Shown piece after piece: positions 22,125-33,284 of a stretch of DNA of 64,000 nucleotides. Position 1 is the first letter of the stretch. The number at the start of each line of letters is the position of its first letter. The DNA is from Trigonopsis variabilis (taxonomy: Eukaryota > Ascomycota > Trigonopsidomycetes > Trigonopsidales > Trigonopsidaceae), in contig PPXM03000011.1 of the NCBI GenBank assembly GCA_003707065.3, forward strand, positions 62,001-126,000, written 5' to 3'. Below the pieces are notes generated by a model. It searched no databases, was not told the origin of the DNA, and saw only the letters and a program-made list of their open reading frames with translations. A program made the position numbers and the translations under genes.

Positions 22125-23592
22125 ATGATCACGACAAAACCCCCTCTTTCTCTCTCTCATCGTTGCGTCTTTCTCCTTTCCTCGTCCCGTTTATATCATA
22201 CTTCGACTGCAAGACGGGCAGCATCGACACCGCTGCATATCGGCCCTATCTCTCCAATCGATCTCTACGACTCCAAAGTGGGAAGCGGCAGCCTAAAGGA
22301 TGACCAGTTTCAGCGAAGTATGCCTTTGACAGTGTCGTACTAATGGCTAGAAATAATAGGTCGGATCAATGATCTGTGGGTGCAGCTCAAGGACTATCAT
22401 CCAAAGCCCGTCGAGCTGCCCAAGCCTCCGTCGGGGTTCATGGCCAAACTGCTGGCCAAAGTCGCTGCACATGATCCTTTTGGACACCATGAAAAACCTC
22501 CAAAAGGAATTTACCTCTACGGTGATGTGGGATGCGGTAGGCTTGCTTGTTGGCAACTGTCTGACCAGTCTAGGAAAAACCATGCTCATGGATCTCTTTT
22601 ACGAGTGTTTATCTTCGCTACCCCTCTCACGCCGACGAATCCATTTCCACTCCTTCATGCAAAGCGTCCATCTTCGCGCGCACCAGCTGATCCAAAAGCA
22701 CGGCTCGGATATCGACACTATGCCTCTTATTGCGGCCGAGCTGGCTCAGCAGGGGCGCGTCTTTTGCTTTGACGAGTTCCAGGTCACCGACGTTGCCGAT
22801 GCCATGATCCTCCGCCGGCTGTTGGAGTCGCTCCATCGGTTTGGAGTCGTCTTCTTCATCACCTCCAACCGAGTCCCCGACGATCTCTACATAAACGGCG
22901 TGCAACGAGAATCCTTTATACCTTGTATTGAGCTCATCAAAGATACAATGCACGTCATCTGCCTGGACTCTCCCGTCGACTACCGCAAAGCCCCCCGTCC
23001 TATTTCGCCCGTCTATCATTACCCTCTAGACCACCCTGCCTGCGACGAACACGCCGCTGAATGGTTCGACTACTTCTCCGACCCGCGCGACCCTCCTCAC
23101 CCCCAAACGCTCCACATCTGGGGCCGTCCCATCACCGTCCCCAGGGCCTCGGGAAAGGTCGCGCAGTTTGAGTTTGCCGAGCTCTGCGGCCGCCCGCTCT
23201 CGTCTGCAGACTATCTAGAGCTCACCCGCGTCTTTACCGCCTTTGTCGTCGTCAACATCCCCGTCTTGACTCTCAACGAGAAGGACCAGGTCCGCCGGTT
23301 CATCACCTTTGTCGATACCGTCTACGAGCAGAAATGCAAGCTCGCGTGTACCATGGCCGCTCCCTTCAACCGGCTCTTCATCGGAAACCAAGAGGCCACC
23401 GAGTCGGCCGAGTTCCAAGACGTCAAATCTGCAGAGGAGGAACCAGAGCACGGCACCAAGATTGACGACGCCAGTCGCTCGGCTGCGTCGGGAATGTTCT
23501 CAGGAGCAGAGGAGGTCTTTGCGTTTGAGAGAACGCTGAGTCGACTGTACCAAATCTCTACCACGGAATGGCTGGAGCAGAAGCCGGAATAA
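22125..23592 (+). CDS. AFG1: Afg1/Lace1-type mitochondrial AAA+-like ATPase
   Basis: The product is 465 aa from exons 22125-22317, 22351-22536 and 22574-23592 (introns 33 and 37 nt). The first junction gives QRKIIGRINDLW, matching the conserved QR.II..L segment of the family; a later AG would lose it. Walker A is GDVGCGKT, interrupted by the second intron, and Walker B is VFCFDEFQVTD. The N-terminus is Ser/Arg/Leu-rich like a mitochondrial presequence. Afg1 helps degrade misfolded mitochondrially encoded cytochrome oxidase subunits at the inner membrane. It converges with the aminopeptidase gene, with 84 bp between stops. Confidence 0.94.
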
Positions 23593-23676
23593 TTCATTTA
23601 TAGACATTGTAGATAGCTTGGATATGGCATCCGGTACTTGCGACTGCTAGTAGCGTCAATCTCGTTGGCAGCCTCC

Positions 23677-24831
23677 TCACACGACTGTAGCCTTCCACAA
23701 GCCCAGCTCATATGCAAACCCCAACGACAAGCGCACGTGCTGGGCCATATGGCTCACTGAAAGGCGGTCGATCGTATCAAGGCTGGAATGCAGAAACGGA
23801 GAGCCGTATTTGAGCTCGGACTCGGTCACCAGGGCTGAGCGGTATCCGGCTCGACTGGCGCTGGCGTGGTCTGAGCATTCGTATCCACATCGCGTGAGCC
23901 GTAAAGGTAGCGAGCAGTACTGTGAAGCCATTATTTGCACAAACTCAGTCAGCTCCCCATCCGCGTGGTCTGCCACCAGTCCCATGTGCTCTTGCTGGCC
24001 TCTATCCAGCGTTCCTTTGACGAATCCAGTTGTATCTTGCTGCAGCATTCCCAGAACATCCACCTGGGCTTCAGAGTAGTTTGCAAACACGACTTTCGAG
24101 CCCAGCAAACCCCGTTCTTCTCCGCTGTACCAGTGGAACTCGATAGGATTGACGGGTCTAAAGCCATGCTGGACGAGCACTCGAAACGTTTCCAAATTCA
24201 CTGCGCACCCAGAAGCATTGTCATCGGCTCCAGGAGCGGCAAAGAACCTCGAAAAGAGATGGAGGGAATCGATATGAGACCCAAGGATAACCAGAGGAGC
24301 ATCAGGCGCGCTTCCAGGGATCCTGGCAAATATCGAAGGCTGCGTGTCTTTGGGCACGTTATTCATCCACACCTCTATCCCTTGGCCATCGTATTGCCGT
24401 GCGATATCATTCAGGGTGTCGTAGAGCCACGACGCTGCCTGGCGGCCCTGTTCAGTAACTGCGTCGCGAGTGTAAAAGTTACTCAGACGAGCCACCGTCG
24501 AGTAGATTTGGTCCTTGCTAATACTCGTAAGCAGCATTGAGGCCTGCTTGAAGTGGTAGACTGCGCTCGGGAGCGTAAACCGCGGCCTCGAGTCCTGACT
24601 GGCTTTTAATTGCCTCGACTCTACGGCATTTTGGCCTGAAAGTGAATCATGGTCCAATTGACCACTGGGAATCTAGTCCAGTCAGCGCACGTCGCTCGTG
24701 ATCAATACCTGGTCGGCCCATGATCCCTGCTGCGGATCCAGGGCGAGAACACCGATCTTGCTGGTCTGATCGACTGCTTTAAAAGTCACTGCATTGACTG
24801 CTGCAATGAGAAGCGCAATTATCAGGCGCAT
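23677..24831 (-). CDS. secreted M28 leucine aminopeptidase (LapA-like)
   Basis: The product is 372 aa from exons 24831-24709 and 24672-23677 (36-nt intron gtattg to gctgactggactag). The start MRLIIALLIAAVNA is a signal peptide. Metal ligands of the co-catalytic zinc site are visible in GSHIDSL, GADDNASG, YSGEERGLLG, QQDTTGF and LHSSLDTID. The segment CGYECSDHASASRAGY is typical of fungal LapA enzymes. It should release N-terminal residues from peptides outside the cell or in the vacuole. A propeptide of roughly 80 residues precedes the catalytic domain. Confidence 0.93.
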
Positions 24832-25145
24832 GGATCCACAATGCAATTTTTTTGGAATTTGTTGGCGGTTTCTTCCCAACCGGAAAGTCGCCCTTGAGTT
24901 TGGAAGGGATCTACACGCTACTAGTATGTAACCCTAGAGCCGTGGGAGTAAAGCGCATGTATTCTAGCCATCTAATAGGGAGGTTCTTTATGTCGTCAGT
25001 TCGAGTCAAATGGTAGGTTAGATGTCGTTAGTTCGAGAACGGTGCAGACAGCAAGACTCGTCCTATAACAGCTCTATACATTGTAGACCGTACAATCCCT
25101 CGTAAAACTCTATATTGCTTTTGCTATAATACACTGTAAAAATGC
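24832..25145. other. short intergenic region, nothing recognised
   Basis: The 314 bp separate two genes read leftwards. It contains a short direct repeat (gtcagttcgag / gttagttcgag, 24993-25040) and no gene. Confidence 0.5.
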
Positions 25146-26631
25146 CTATCCCAGCAAATCGATATTCACTTGCCGGAGAGCATCGACGGCCCACTGAGGA
25201 TAGCGAGACTTGTCCCCAGCATAGAGATCCGAAAAGAAGCCATGTACAAAGTGCTCGAAACGGTCGTCTATAATAGCCTGGGTAGCCCGTCTCATGAGAT
25301 CAAGCTGATAGTAGACGTTATGGAGCGTGAGAGCGTGGGCAGCAGCGGTTTCCTGTCGAGTTAGACTCTAGCGCATAGATCTATACCTTTGACGCAATGT
25401 GATGCAGATAAGCCCGCGTCATGCCAAATCCCCCTTGGTCTACAGGCAAACAAGCCGGACATCGACAGCCCTGCTCTATGGGGCCCATGTCGTCAGCAAA
25501 CATGGCGTGTCGCAGATTCAGGCTTCCATAGTTGGTGAGAGCATGACCAAACCGCTAGATATTAGTAAAAACACCTGCACAAGCACCCACAGCCGTCCTG
25601 GTTGGGAAAACACAGTCAAACAGGTCGATCCCCATGGCCACACAGACAATCATATCTTCGGCGTGGCCGACTCCCATGACGTACCGAGGCTTGTCCTCGG
25701 GAAGGAGCTGAGACACACAGTCAATGCTGCTATTAGTTGAGCTTCGCGCGGGACGTACACTTTACAGAAACTGGGTTTTTCTTCTCCTCCAGAAAGACCG
25801 CCAATAGCGATCCCTGGCGTGTCCCGTTTGATCATTTCTTTGGTGCATTCCCGTCGCAGATCAAGATCAAGGCCTCCCTGGATGATGCAAAAGAGATTCT
25901 GCCGCTCTGGATACTTGTGCGCAGCTATACACCGGTCCAACCACCTGATACTGCGGTACATTGCCTGAGAATAGTTAGAAACATCTCAGCGAGTCACAGT
26001 ACCTCCTTCATGCGCTCCTCGTGGGTCAACGTTGCCACGACGTCGTCCAGCTGCATTCTGACCATTAGAATCCACTCAAACTCGTATTTCCAACGCTCGA
26101 CTCACATTATATCCGACCCAATCGAGTTCTGAAGATCTATGGAGTGCTCCGGAGTGAGAAGCATCGGAGAACCATCATGAGGACTAAGAAATCGTACCCC
26201 CTCCTCGGTGATGTTAGCCAGCTGGAGTAACGAGACCATCTGGAACCTGAAAAATTAGCCCAGCCACGTCTTTATTCGCCTCACCCGCCACTATCGGTGA
26301 GAAGATTGTGCGACCACGACTGGAAGCGATGAGCTCCGCCCACTTTATCGAGAATGGCCTGGCCCGGCTTGAGACCAAGATGATAGGTATTGTTAAGACA
26401 CAGCCGACATCCCAGGTTCTCCAGCTGCTCAGGAGTCAGCCCTTTCAATGAAGCCTGCGTCGCCACGGGCATAAACATGGGTGTTTCGACCTGGCGTTAG
26501 CGTTCCAGTGCCCGCCAGCGCATGCTTACTGGGCCGTGAGGGAGAGTCATAATTGATGCTCGAGCCCGCGAGGTCGAGCATCTGGCAATGATGTCAAAGT
26601 GCAGAGCTCGCGCCCGAGGAGTCTGGGTCAT
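25146..26631 (-). CDS. queuine tRNA-ribosyltransferase catalytic subunit (TGT/QTRT1)
   Basis: The product is 406 aa from eight exons: 26631-26530, 26490-26285, 26246-26106, 26057-26003, 25964-25759, 25726-25591, 25554-25387 and 25352-25146. Introns are 32-48 nt. Joined, they give an almost complete eukaryotic [14 protein letters not shown]-like start, [23 protein letters not shown] with the catalytic Asp region, [37 protein letters not shown] and the zinc site CRCPAC with a distal His. The enzyme swaps guanine 34 for queuine in GUN-anticodon tRNAs, together with a QTRT2 partner not seen here. Baker's yeast lacks it; fission yeast has it. Confidence 0.93.
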
Positions 26632-26763
26632 CGAGACGGTGTCGAAAAGAATTCTTCGAGGCTGCCGTTGGGAGCGCTACACGATCTAATCTTGGGCGCT
26701 ACACTGGTCGAGAGCGCCAGACAGGCACAGATGCCAGCTATTTACAGTCTTGCCAATTCTAAA

Positions 26764-28398
26764 TTACATGGTTCTTTTCCGCTTCTCGGTCTCAAGCACC
26801 ACCTCCTTCCATATGGACTCTGTCAGCCGAAGAGCGTCTTCGTCCAGGGCAGGCTCGAGCTCTTTGGCGAGATCAGCAGGAGGCTTGCGACTCGAGAGAT
26901 GATCCTTGATAAACCCAATCAGGTCAGCATCCTGCACGCCGAGATATTCCACGATCTTGGAGGAAATGAACGGCTCCAAATCATTTAGGACTTTATCGTC
27001 GAGATAGTCCCAAGAAATCGCCCAGTCCAGTATCTTATCACCAGCTTGGTCAATTTCCTGCCGCAGTTTCTGTTCGACTTCGGATTCTTCGGCGCCCTGC
27101 GACGGTTGGCTAGGCTGCTTGGAGCCATTGAGCGATATTTTGATGCTTGCGCCACTGTACGTCGACGGCGCGCTTGGAATACCGCCCTTTTCTCGCTCCT
27201 CGTCTGCGGCGGCCTTTTGATCCATCTTTTCTTCCCTTGTTCGCAGAGGCAGTCGAGCCCTAGCCCAGGCAGCCCTGTCAGAGTAGAACAGTTCATTTCT
27301 GCGCGCACTCGAGCTCGAGTCGTCGAACTCCTCAAGCGTCCGCATCACCGTTTCGAATCGTAGCTTTGCCTTTTCCCGATTTTCTTCGTCGCGTTTGCGC
27401 TCGCGAATCAGCGCCGAATCTCGTTGCTTTTCTCGTCGTAGCCATCTGATCTCCTCTTCTTGGTATTCTAGGTTGATTGATTCTTGTTTTGCCTCTTCTC
27501 GTTTCTTTTCTCGCTCGTAGTCGGACAACCCGTCGGCCTCGTTATCGGTCAAGTCCAACGAGCTGTCATCATACTCATCAGGAGTCACCTCAAACTTGGG
27601 CTTGTCGTCCTCGTCCTTGTCTTGGGCTTTAGCGTTGGCGCCTCCCCGATTTCGTCGCTCCAGTTCCCGGATGCGTTCCTCGTCTCGTCGTGCCGATCTC
27701 GCTCGGAAATTGTTGATTTCATCGCGCACCAGCTCCTTCTGCGCAGCTGGAATTGAAACCAGATCCTCATCAACCACAGCTGCAAATCCGTCCATTGGAA
27801 CGTCTTGACCGCTCTCGTTGCGACCAAATTCTTCCTCGCCCTCGATATCCGACTTTGAATTCATGACCTTACTGAAAAGCTCGACCAGCGAAGGAAGCTT
27901 CTCTTCAATTAATGCCTAGCAGGTTAGTAATCCCATCAACCCCCATCGTAGTACCTTTTCTGTGGCTGCCTTAGCGGCTTTATTTGCCCAATCTCGAGTA
28001 TTCTCTTGAATTCCCAGCTATACGTCTTAGCAACCTTGTAAAACAGACACGCATACCTTGAGAGTGACTGGATTACCATGGCTTTCTATCTTGAGCTCGC
28101 CAATCAAGCTCTGCAAGAGCGCTATCCCACTAGGCCCCGAGAACATGGCGAACCCGATGGAAGACCGTCGACCATGGCCGTCTCTCACCCTTATCCAGTT
28201 CTTAAACTCGGGAAGCTGAGCCAAGAGTCCATAAAGAATATCGTCCCGCCACCTAGTAGGAATATCGCCCAACATAACCGTGCCCAATTGGTCGCTGCTC
28301 AGGAATCGAAAAGATTTCGACGGAGCGACGTACTGCTTGACAGACGCCGTTATTATATTGATCTCATTAGAATTATAATGCGACGGAGCACCTTGCTG
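26764..28398 (-). CDS. RRM/PWI splicing factor, RBM25/Snu71-like (5' exon not resolved)
   Basis: Exons end at 28057, then 28017-27955 and 27915-26764 (both introns 39 nt). An RNA-recognition-like domain opens the protein (TVMLGDIPTRW, then SSIGFAMFSG). A charged Glu/Arg-rich coiled-coil region follows (EEEIRWLRREKQRD), then a C-terminal PWI domain (LDWAISWDYLDDKVL, FISSKIVEYLGV). The order RRM, charged region, PWI is that of RBM25 and U1-snRNP Snu71. The frame is open back to 28398 without an ATG. The first in-frame ATG (28275) would cut the first RRM strand, so a short upstream exon is expected but not found. Confidence 0.8.
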
Positions 28399-28591
28399 TT
28401 AGACCCAGTTTATCCTCTTTACTTGCTTTGATACATTAGGACAACGAGCTCACCAGCGACGGGCAGGAACTGACTTGGTGATGAGGAGCGGTGCGCAACG
28501 ACAGTCTAACCACCGTTACACCTTCTGCAAACTTTTCTAGACCGTCAACTCTCGTGCGCACTTTGGCATCCGTTAGCAAGACTTTTAAAAC

Positions 28592-29260
28592 ATGGGAATG
28601 TCGAGGTTGTCGAGTAAGCTCATTCCTATTGCGGGCGGCCCGGGCAGAATAGGAATGCGGATGTTTTCATCCAGAGTTGGCCCGTTTCAAGACTGGACGA
28701 AGATGAACTCGCAATACCTGCGAAACACAAGTCAGCAGGGCAATTCGTCGCCAGGATCGTTTAAATTTGGGTTCAATAGGAATGGAAATCAGGCTTCACA
28801 AGCAGGGGCTCAGGGAAGCAAAGAGCAACCACAAGAAACCAAGGAATCGATCCGAGAAAGCTTTGGGTCACGAAAGGGTCTGTTCCAGAACCAGAATCAA
28901 TTCAATAGTGCGACAAGACGGATCCAGCAACAGTTCCAGGACGTATTTGCCATTCAGAAAACCAACGCTCTGCAGCAGGAAGGCGGGTTTGACTTTCAAC
29001 TAAGTCGACACCAGCGAATGAAAAAACGGTCGGGTTTGTCATATTACCTTGGCAGTAGACCCATTCAGGTTGGTCTAGCCCGTATTCGTCAGCGCGCCGA
29101 GGCATGCAGGGTTCGAGAGATTTGGCGATACCAGCAGCGCCGAGAACCGCCCAAGGATAAGAGGACTCGACTGAAGAGCGAGCGTCATAGACGGATTTTC
29201 TTGCTTGGTTTCAAGCGGCTCATTTCATTGGTCCAAAAGGCAAAGAGGAGAGGGTATTAG
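28592..29260 (+). CDS. MRP21: mitochondrial small-subunit ribosomal protein bS21m (Mrp21)
   Basis: The product is 222 aa from one exon. The C-terminal end ERHRRIFLLGFKRLISLV followed by KAKRRGY matches the end of yeast Mrp21. The N-terminus is basic and Ser/Arg-rich (SRLSSKLIPIAGG), as expected for mitochondrial import, and the middle is a poorly conserved Gln-rich stretch. The gene is divergent from the RRM/PWI gene and lies less than 200 bp from it, so they probably share a promoter. Confidence 0.88.
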   Translation: MGMSRLSSKLIPIAGGPGRIGMRMFSSRVGPFQDWTKMNSQYLRNTSQQGNSSPGSFKFGFNRNGNQASQAGAQGSKEQPQETKESIRESFGSRKGLFQNQNQFNSATRRIQQQFQDVFAIQKTNALQQEGGFDFQLSRHQRMKKRSGLSYYLGSRPIQVGLARIRQRAEACRVREIWRYQQRREPPKDKRTRLKSERHRRIFLLGFKRLISLVQKAKRRGY

Positions 29261-29723
29261 TGCTGTGAGGTACTGGCTGTGCTTGTTCTGTATCTGAGAG
29301 AGGATATAAAAGTGCTGTATATAATCTGCATATCCTGATTATGTGAATATGTTTATGGTCAATGTTTATTTGGTGATCGTCTAATGAAGTTGTAGTTCTG
29401 TGTAGGCATGTGTAGGCATGGCTGTTATCAGACGAGTGGTTATTTAACTCCCGACTAACTTTTTTCCTTTCACTCGTACGAGCATTGTACAGTCCTGCCT
29501 TATTCGTGTGCCCTTGGACCCCTCCAGCCGTTACGAACCGCTACACGTGGAGGAGCGGTGAAGGCAGTTCTAAAGCTCGACATCGACTTGATTCTCTCTC
29601 TGACTCGCGTTATAGACTCTCTTCTGCCTATAGATTATCACTCTCTTTTGGTCTGCGGGAACCGATAATTTGCGCTCTTAGCGAGGACTCTTCTTGTCAT
29701 CTACCTTGCCGGTCTTTGCAAAG
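29261..29723. other. intergenic, nothing recognised
   Basis: The 463 bp hold the 3' flank of MRP21 and the promoter of MCD4. A short direct repeat (gtgtaggcat, twice at about 29401-29420) and C+T-rich runs at 29480-29700 are all that stands out. Confidence 0.5.
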
Positions 29724-32700
29724 ATGGACCGTTTCAGCAGAAGAAATCTCCTGTTAATAGGACTGGCATTCCATCTCGTCTATCTATGGTCCATTTTCGA
29801 TATTTATTTCGTCAGTCCCCTCGTCCATGGCATGGATCAGTTCCAAGCCCCTGGCGAAGCTCCTGCTAAGCGTTTGGTTCTAATTGTCGGTAAGGATTGC
29901 TCATAGAATGGGTCTGCCAAAGCCAGGAGTCGGTTCTATTGTCTACAAGGCTGCTTACGTGTTCTCTATGCAACTGTTTTGTGTTTCTATTGCACACAAG
30001 TCTTGGAACTTGCTGTGCTTGATCTATGCTTGAATGGAGATGGCGCCCTGGTCTATTTACTCAGCCACTTCAATTGATACTAATTATATTTAGGAGATGG
30101 CCTTAGAGCAGATAAATGTTTTGCAAAACTGCCTGATCCCGACTCGGACGAGGAGGTTTACTTAGCCCCTTTTATCCGTGAAATGGCTCTTGAGAAAGGA
30201 ACTTTTGGCATTTCGCACACCCACATGCCCACAGAATCGCGCCCTGGGCACGTGGCTCTTATCGCAGGCTTCTACGAGGACGTGTCAGCGGTCACAAAAG
30301 GTAGAGTCTACTAGCATAAGCCCGTACTAATCTCTAGGATGGAAAGAGAACCCGGTGGATTTTGATTCTGTCTTCAACCAGTCTCGTCACACGTGGTCCT
30401 TTGGCTCTCCTGATATTCTCCCCATGTTTGCCCAAGGTGCCTCGGATCCTGAGCGAGTCGACACGTTTATGTACGGCCACGAGTTTGAAGATTTCACAAA
30501 AGATACACGGGCGCTGGATGAGTTTGTGTTTGACCACGTGGAGGCTCTTTTTGCCAATAGCTCTTCGGATCCCCAACTCGACAAGGCTCTTCGACAAGAC
30601 AAGGTCGTCTTCTTCCTTCATTTGCTCGGCATTGATACAGCAGGCCATGGATACAGGCCATATTCTAAAGAGTACTATAGAAATATAAAATATATCGATG
30701 AGGGAGCCAGAAATATCTCGAAGCTGTTCTCTGAATTCTACCAGGACGACCGCACCGCGTTTGTCTTTACCGCAGATCATGGAATGAGCGACTGGGGCAG
30801 CCATGGAGACGGCCATCCAGATAACACCCGTACGCCGCTTGTTGCCTGGGGTGCTGGCGTTGCTGGTCCCCGTAAGGTCGGTCCCCACGGTCACGACGAC
30901 TACACCTTGCCATGGGGTCTTGAATCCATTTCACGCCACGATGTCCAGCAAGCCGATGTGGCTCCATTGATGTCATACTTGATTGGCGTGAACTATCCTG
31001 CAAACTCGGTCGGAGAGCTTCCTTTGGCGTTCCTTGACGCCGACGAGCGTGTCAAGGCCGACGCGCTCTATGCAAACGCAAAGGAGATCGTTGAGCAGTA
31101 TCTTATCAAACAGCAACAGACTCGAGCGTCCCAGTTCCATTTTATTCCCTTTTCCCTCTTGCACAATGCGACGTTTGACTTGGATCAGGAATTCGACCAG
31201 ATCAGCCAGTTGATCGAAAATGGTGACTTTTCTCACGCCATTTCGCGAGCCGAGAGTGTGATGAAACTCGCTCTGGCCGGACTGAGATACCTTCAAACCT
31301 ACAATTGGCTGTTCTTGCGCAGTATCATTACCTTTGGGTTTCTAGGCTGGATCATGTTTGCCTGGACGTTTTCGATGAATGCCTATGTGCTCGATAAGCC
31401 TCTGCCTGCTCGCTCAAAAGACACCCTGATCGGTGCCTCCGTGGCTGTCTTGGTGGCGATCTGGGCCGTGATGTTTTACCAGCAGAGTCCTTTTATGTAC
31501 TATCTCTACGCCACCTTCCCCGTCTACTTTTGGGAGTCGGTGCTTGAGCGCAGAGACAGCATAATCATCGGCACCCGGCTGCTTGCTAAACTGACAGGAG
31601 TCAAGCACTCCGTTCTCTTTTACTTGGCCTCCCTGGTAGGCTACTTGGGCCTCTTGGAAGGAATCGTCGCTGGCTATTTCGACCGCAAGATGTTTTCCGT
31701 CATGTTTATCATTGGATCGGCCTGGCCGCTGTTCCAGAACTTCAAGATCTGCCGGGAAAACGTCACGCTCACTCTGGCGTGGGTTCTCTGCTGCCTGGTC
31801 ATGAGCACATTCACACTCTTGCCAACCGTCAAAGTCGAAAGCCAGACGGAGATCATGGCTGGAGGGACCTTGATGACGGTCCTTGGTGGTCTGTTCATCC
31901 TTTACTATGCCAAAAAGAACGCAAAGGAAACCAAGATCAAGAACAAGGGCTTGACGTTTGCCATTCTGATTGCCCAGGAAACCCTCATCATTGCGTCGCA
32001 GATCGTCACGCACTATACTGTCGACGACCTCCAGAACCGGCGCGGCCTGGGCGTGTGGAACCAGGCTCTGGGCTGGATCTGCCTGGGTCTGTCGGTCCTT
32101 GTTCCTTTCCTCCATCACTGGAGCCCCATTTCAGACCCTGGCTTGTGGCTCCTGATCCTGTTCCTGACATTTGCTCCTACGTTTATCATCCTGAGCATAT
32201 CGTACGAGGGCTTGTTCTACGTTGCCTTCTTTGCCACCATGACCGTCTGGGCCGAGCTCGAGCGCAAGTTCCATCGCGTGCTTGGCCATGGCCAGAAAGC
32301 CAAGGCAAACGGCGGCAAGCAGACGCCCAAGAGGATCTCGTTCTACGAGATCCGCATAGCCTTGTTTCTCTTTTTCTTGTCGCAGATCGCTTTCTTCAGC
32401 ACCGGCAACATCGCCTCCATCTCGTCGTTCTCGCTCGACTCTGTCTACCGTCTCCTTCCCATCTTTGATCCTTTTGCCATGGGAGCCCTTCTTGTGTTCA
32501 AACTGATGGTCCCCTTTGCCATTCTCAGCGCCCAGCTCTCCATCCTCAACGTCCGCCTCGGAGTCCCTCCCAGCGCCCTCTTCTCTCTCGTCATGGCTGT
32601 TTCGGACGTCTTGACTGTCAATTTCTTCTATCTCGTCGTCGACGAAGGCAGCTGGCTCGACATCGGCACCAGCATCAGCCATTTCTGCATCAGCGACCTC

Positions 32701-32775
32701 CTCTGTGCGTTTCTGATCTGCCTCGAATACGCAGGAACCATCCTCACCGAGGGACTCGAGCTTGATCAAGACTAG
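29724..32775 (+). CDS. MCD4: GPI ethanolamine phosphate transferase 1 (Mcd4)
   Basis: The product is 936 aa from exons 29724-29889, 30094-30300 and 30338-32775 (introns 204 and 37 nt). The N-terminus has a signal-anchor ([21 protein letters not shown]) beginning at residue 9. The lumenal phosphodiesterase domain carries [20 protein letters not shown] and the metal-binding [15 protein letters not shown]. At least ten membrane segments follow from about residue 440. Mcd4 adds ethanolamine phosphate to the first mannose of GPI precursors in the ER and is essential in yeast. Length agrees with the 919-aa yeast protein. Confidence 0.97.
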
Positions 32776-33284
32776 CCTACGATCCAATCGTATTACAAGT
32801 TGACCTCTGAAATTGCTGTTACTCTCTGGAAAATATCGTCCTCACTGAAACGTCTAGAAAATGTTGTTTCTACTAAAAAGTTCGTCTCCTCACTTACACT
32901 GTACCATACACAGACTACGACGATCATTGCTGTGCATGCTTGAGTCATCCGAGCCAGCCTTTCCCATAACATATTTGTCATCACTCTTACTGGCTTCACT
33001 CCGCCCCACCAAGCACCATTGTCAACTAGATCCACTGCATTTCAAACACCCGCTGCGTACTCGTACCGCCCAGCGTTAGCACAACAAAACAAGCGCGTCT
33101 GGGTCAAATTCGGCCGGCTCGGTTACCAAGGCGGGTCCCTTCGACGCCCTCGGAGGTGCGACGACCCCACATTTTTTCCACCCTGTGCGCATCCCCACAT
33201 ATCACGTGACCGGAATATAGTGTTCCCGAGCGCCAGAGCGAAAACCTAGAAAGCAGAGTATCTACAAACGGTGGCAAGATCCTC
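32776..33284. other. intergenic region upstream of the zinc-cluster regulator
   Basis: The 509 bp contain no gene. A palindromic TCACGTGA sits at 33202-33209. Confidence 0.5.
33202..33209. promoter_or_regulatory. E-box palindrome TCACGTGA
   Basis: A perfect 8-bp palindrome with CACGTG core lies 76 bp before the ATG of the zinc-cluster gene. Cbf1/Pho4-type bHLH factors bind such sites in yeasts. Its use here is inference. Confidence 0.4.
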
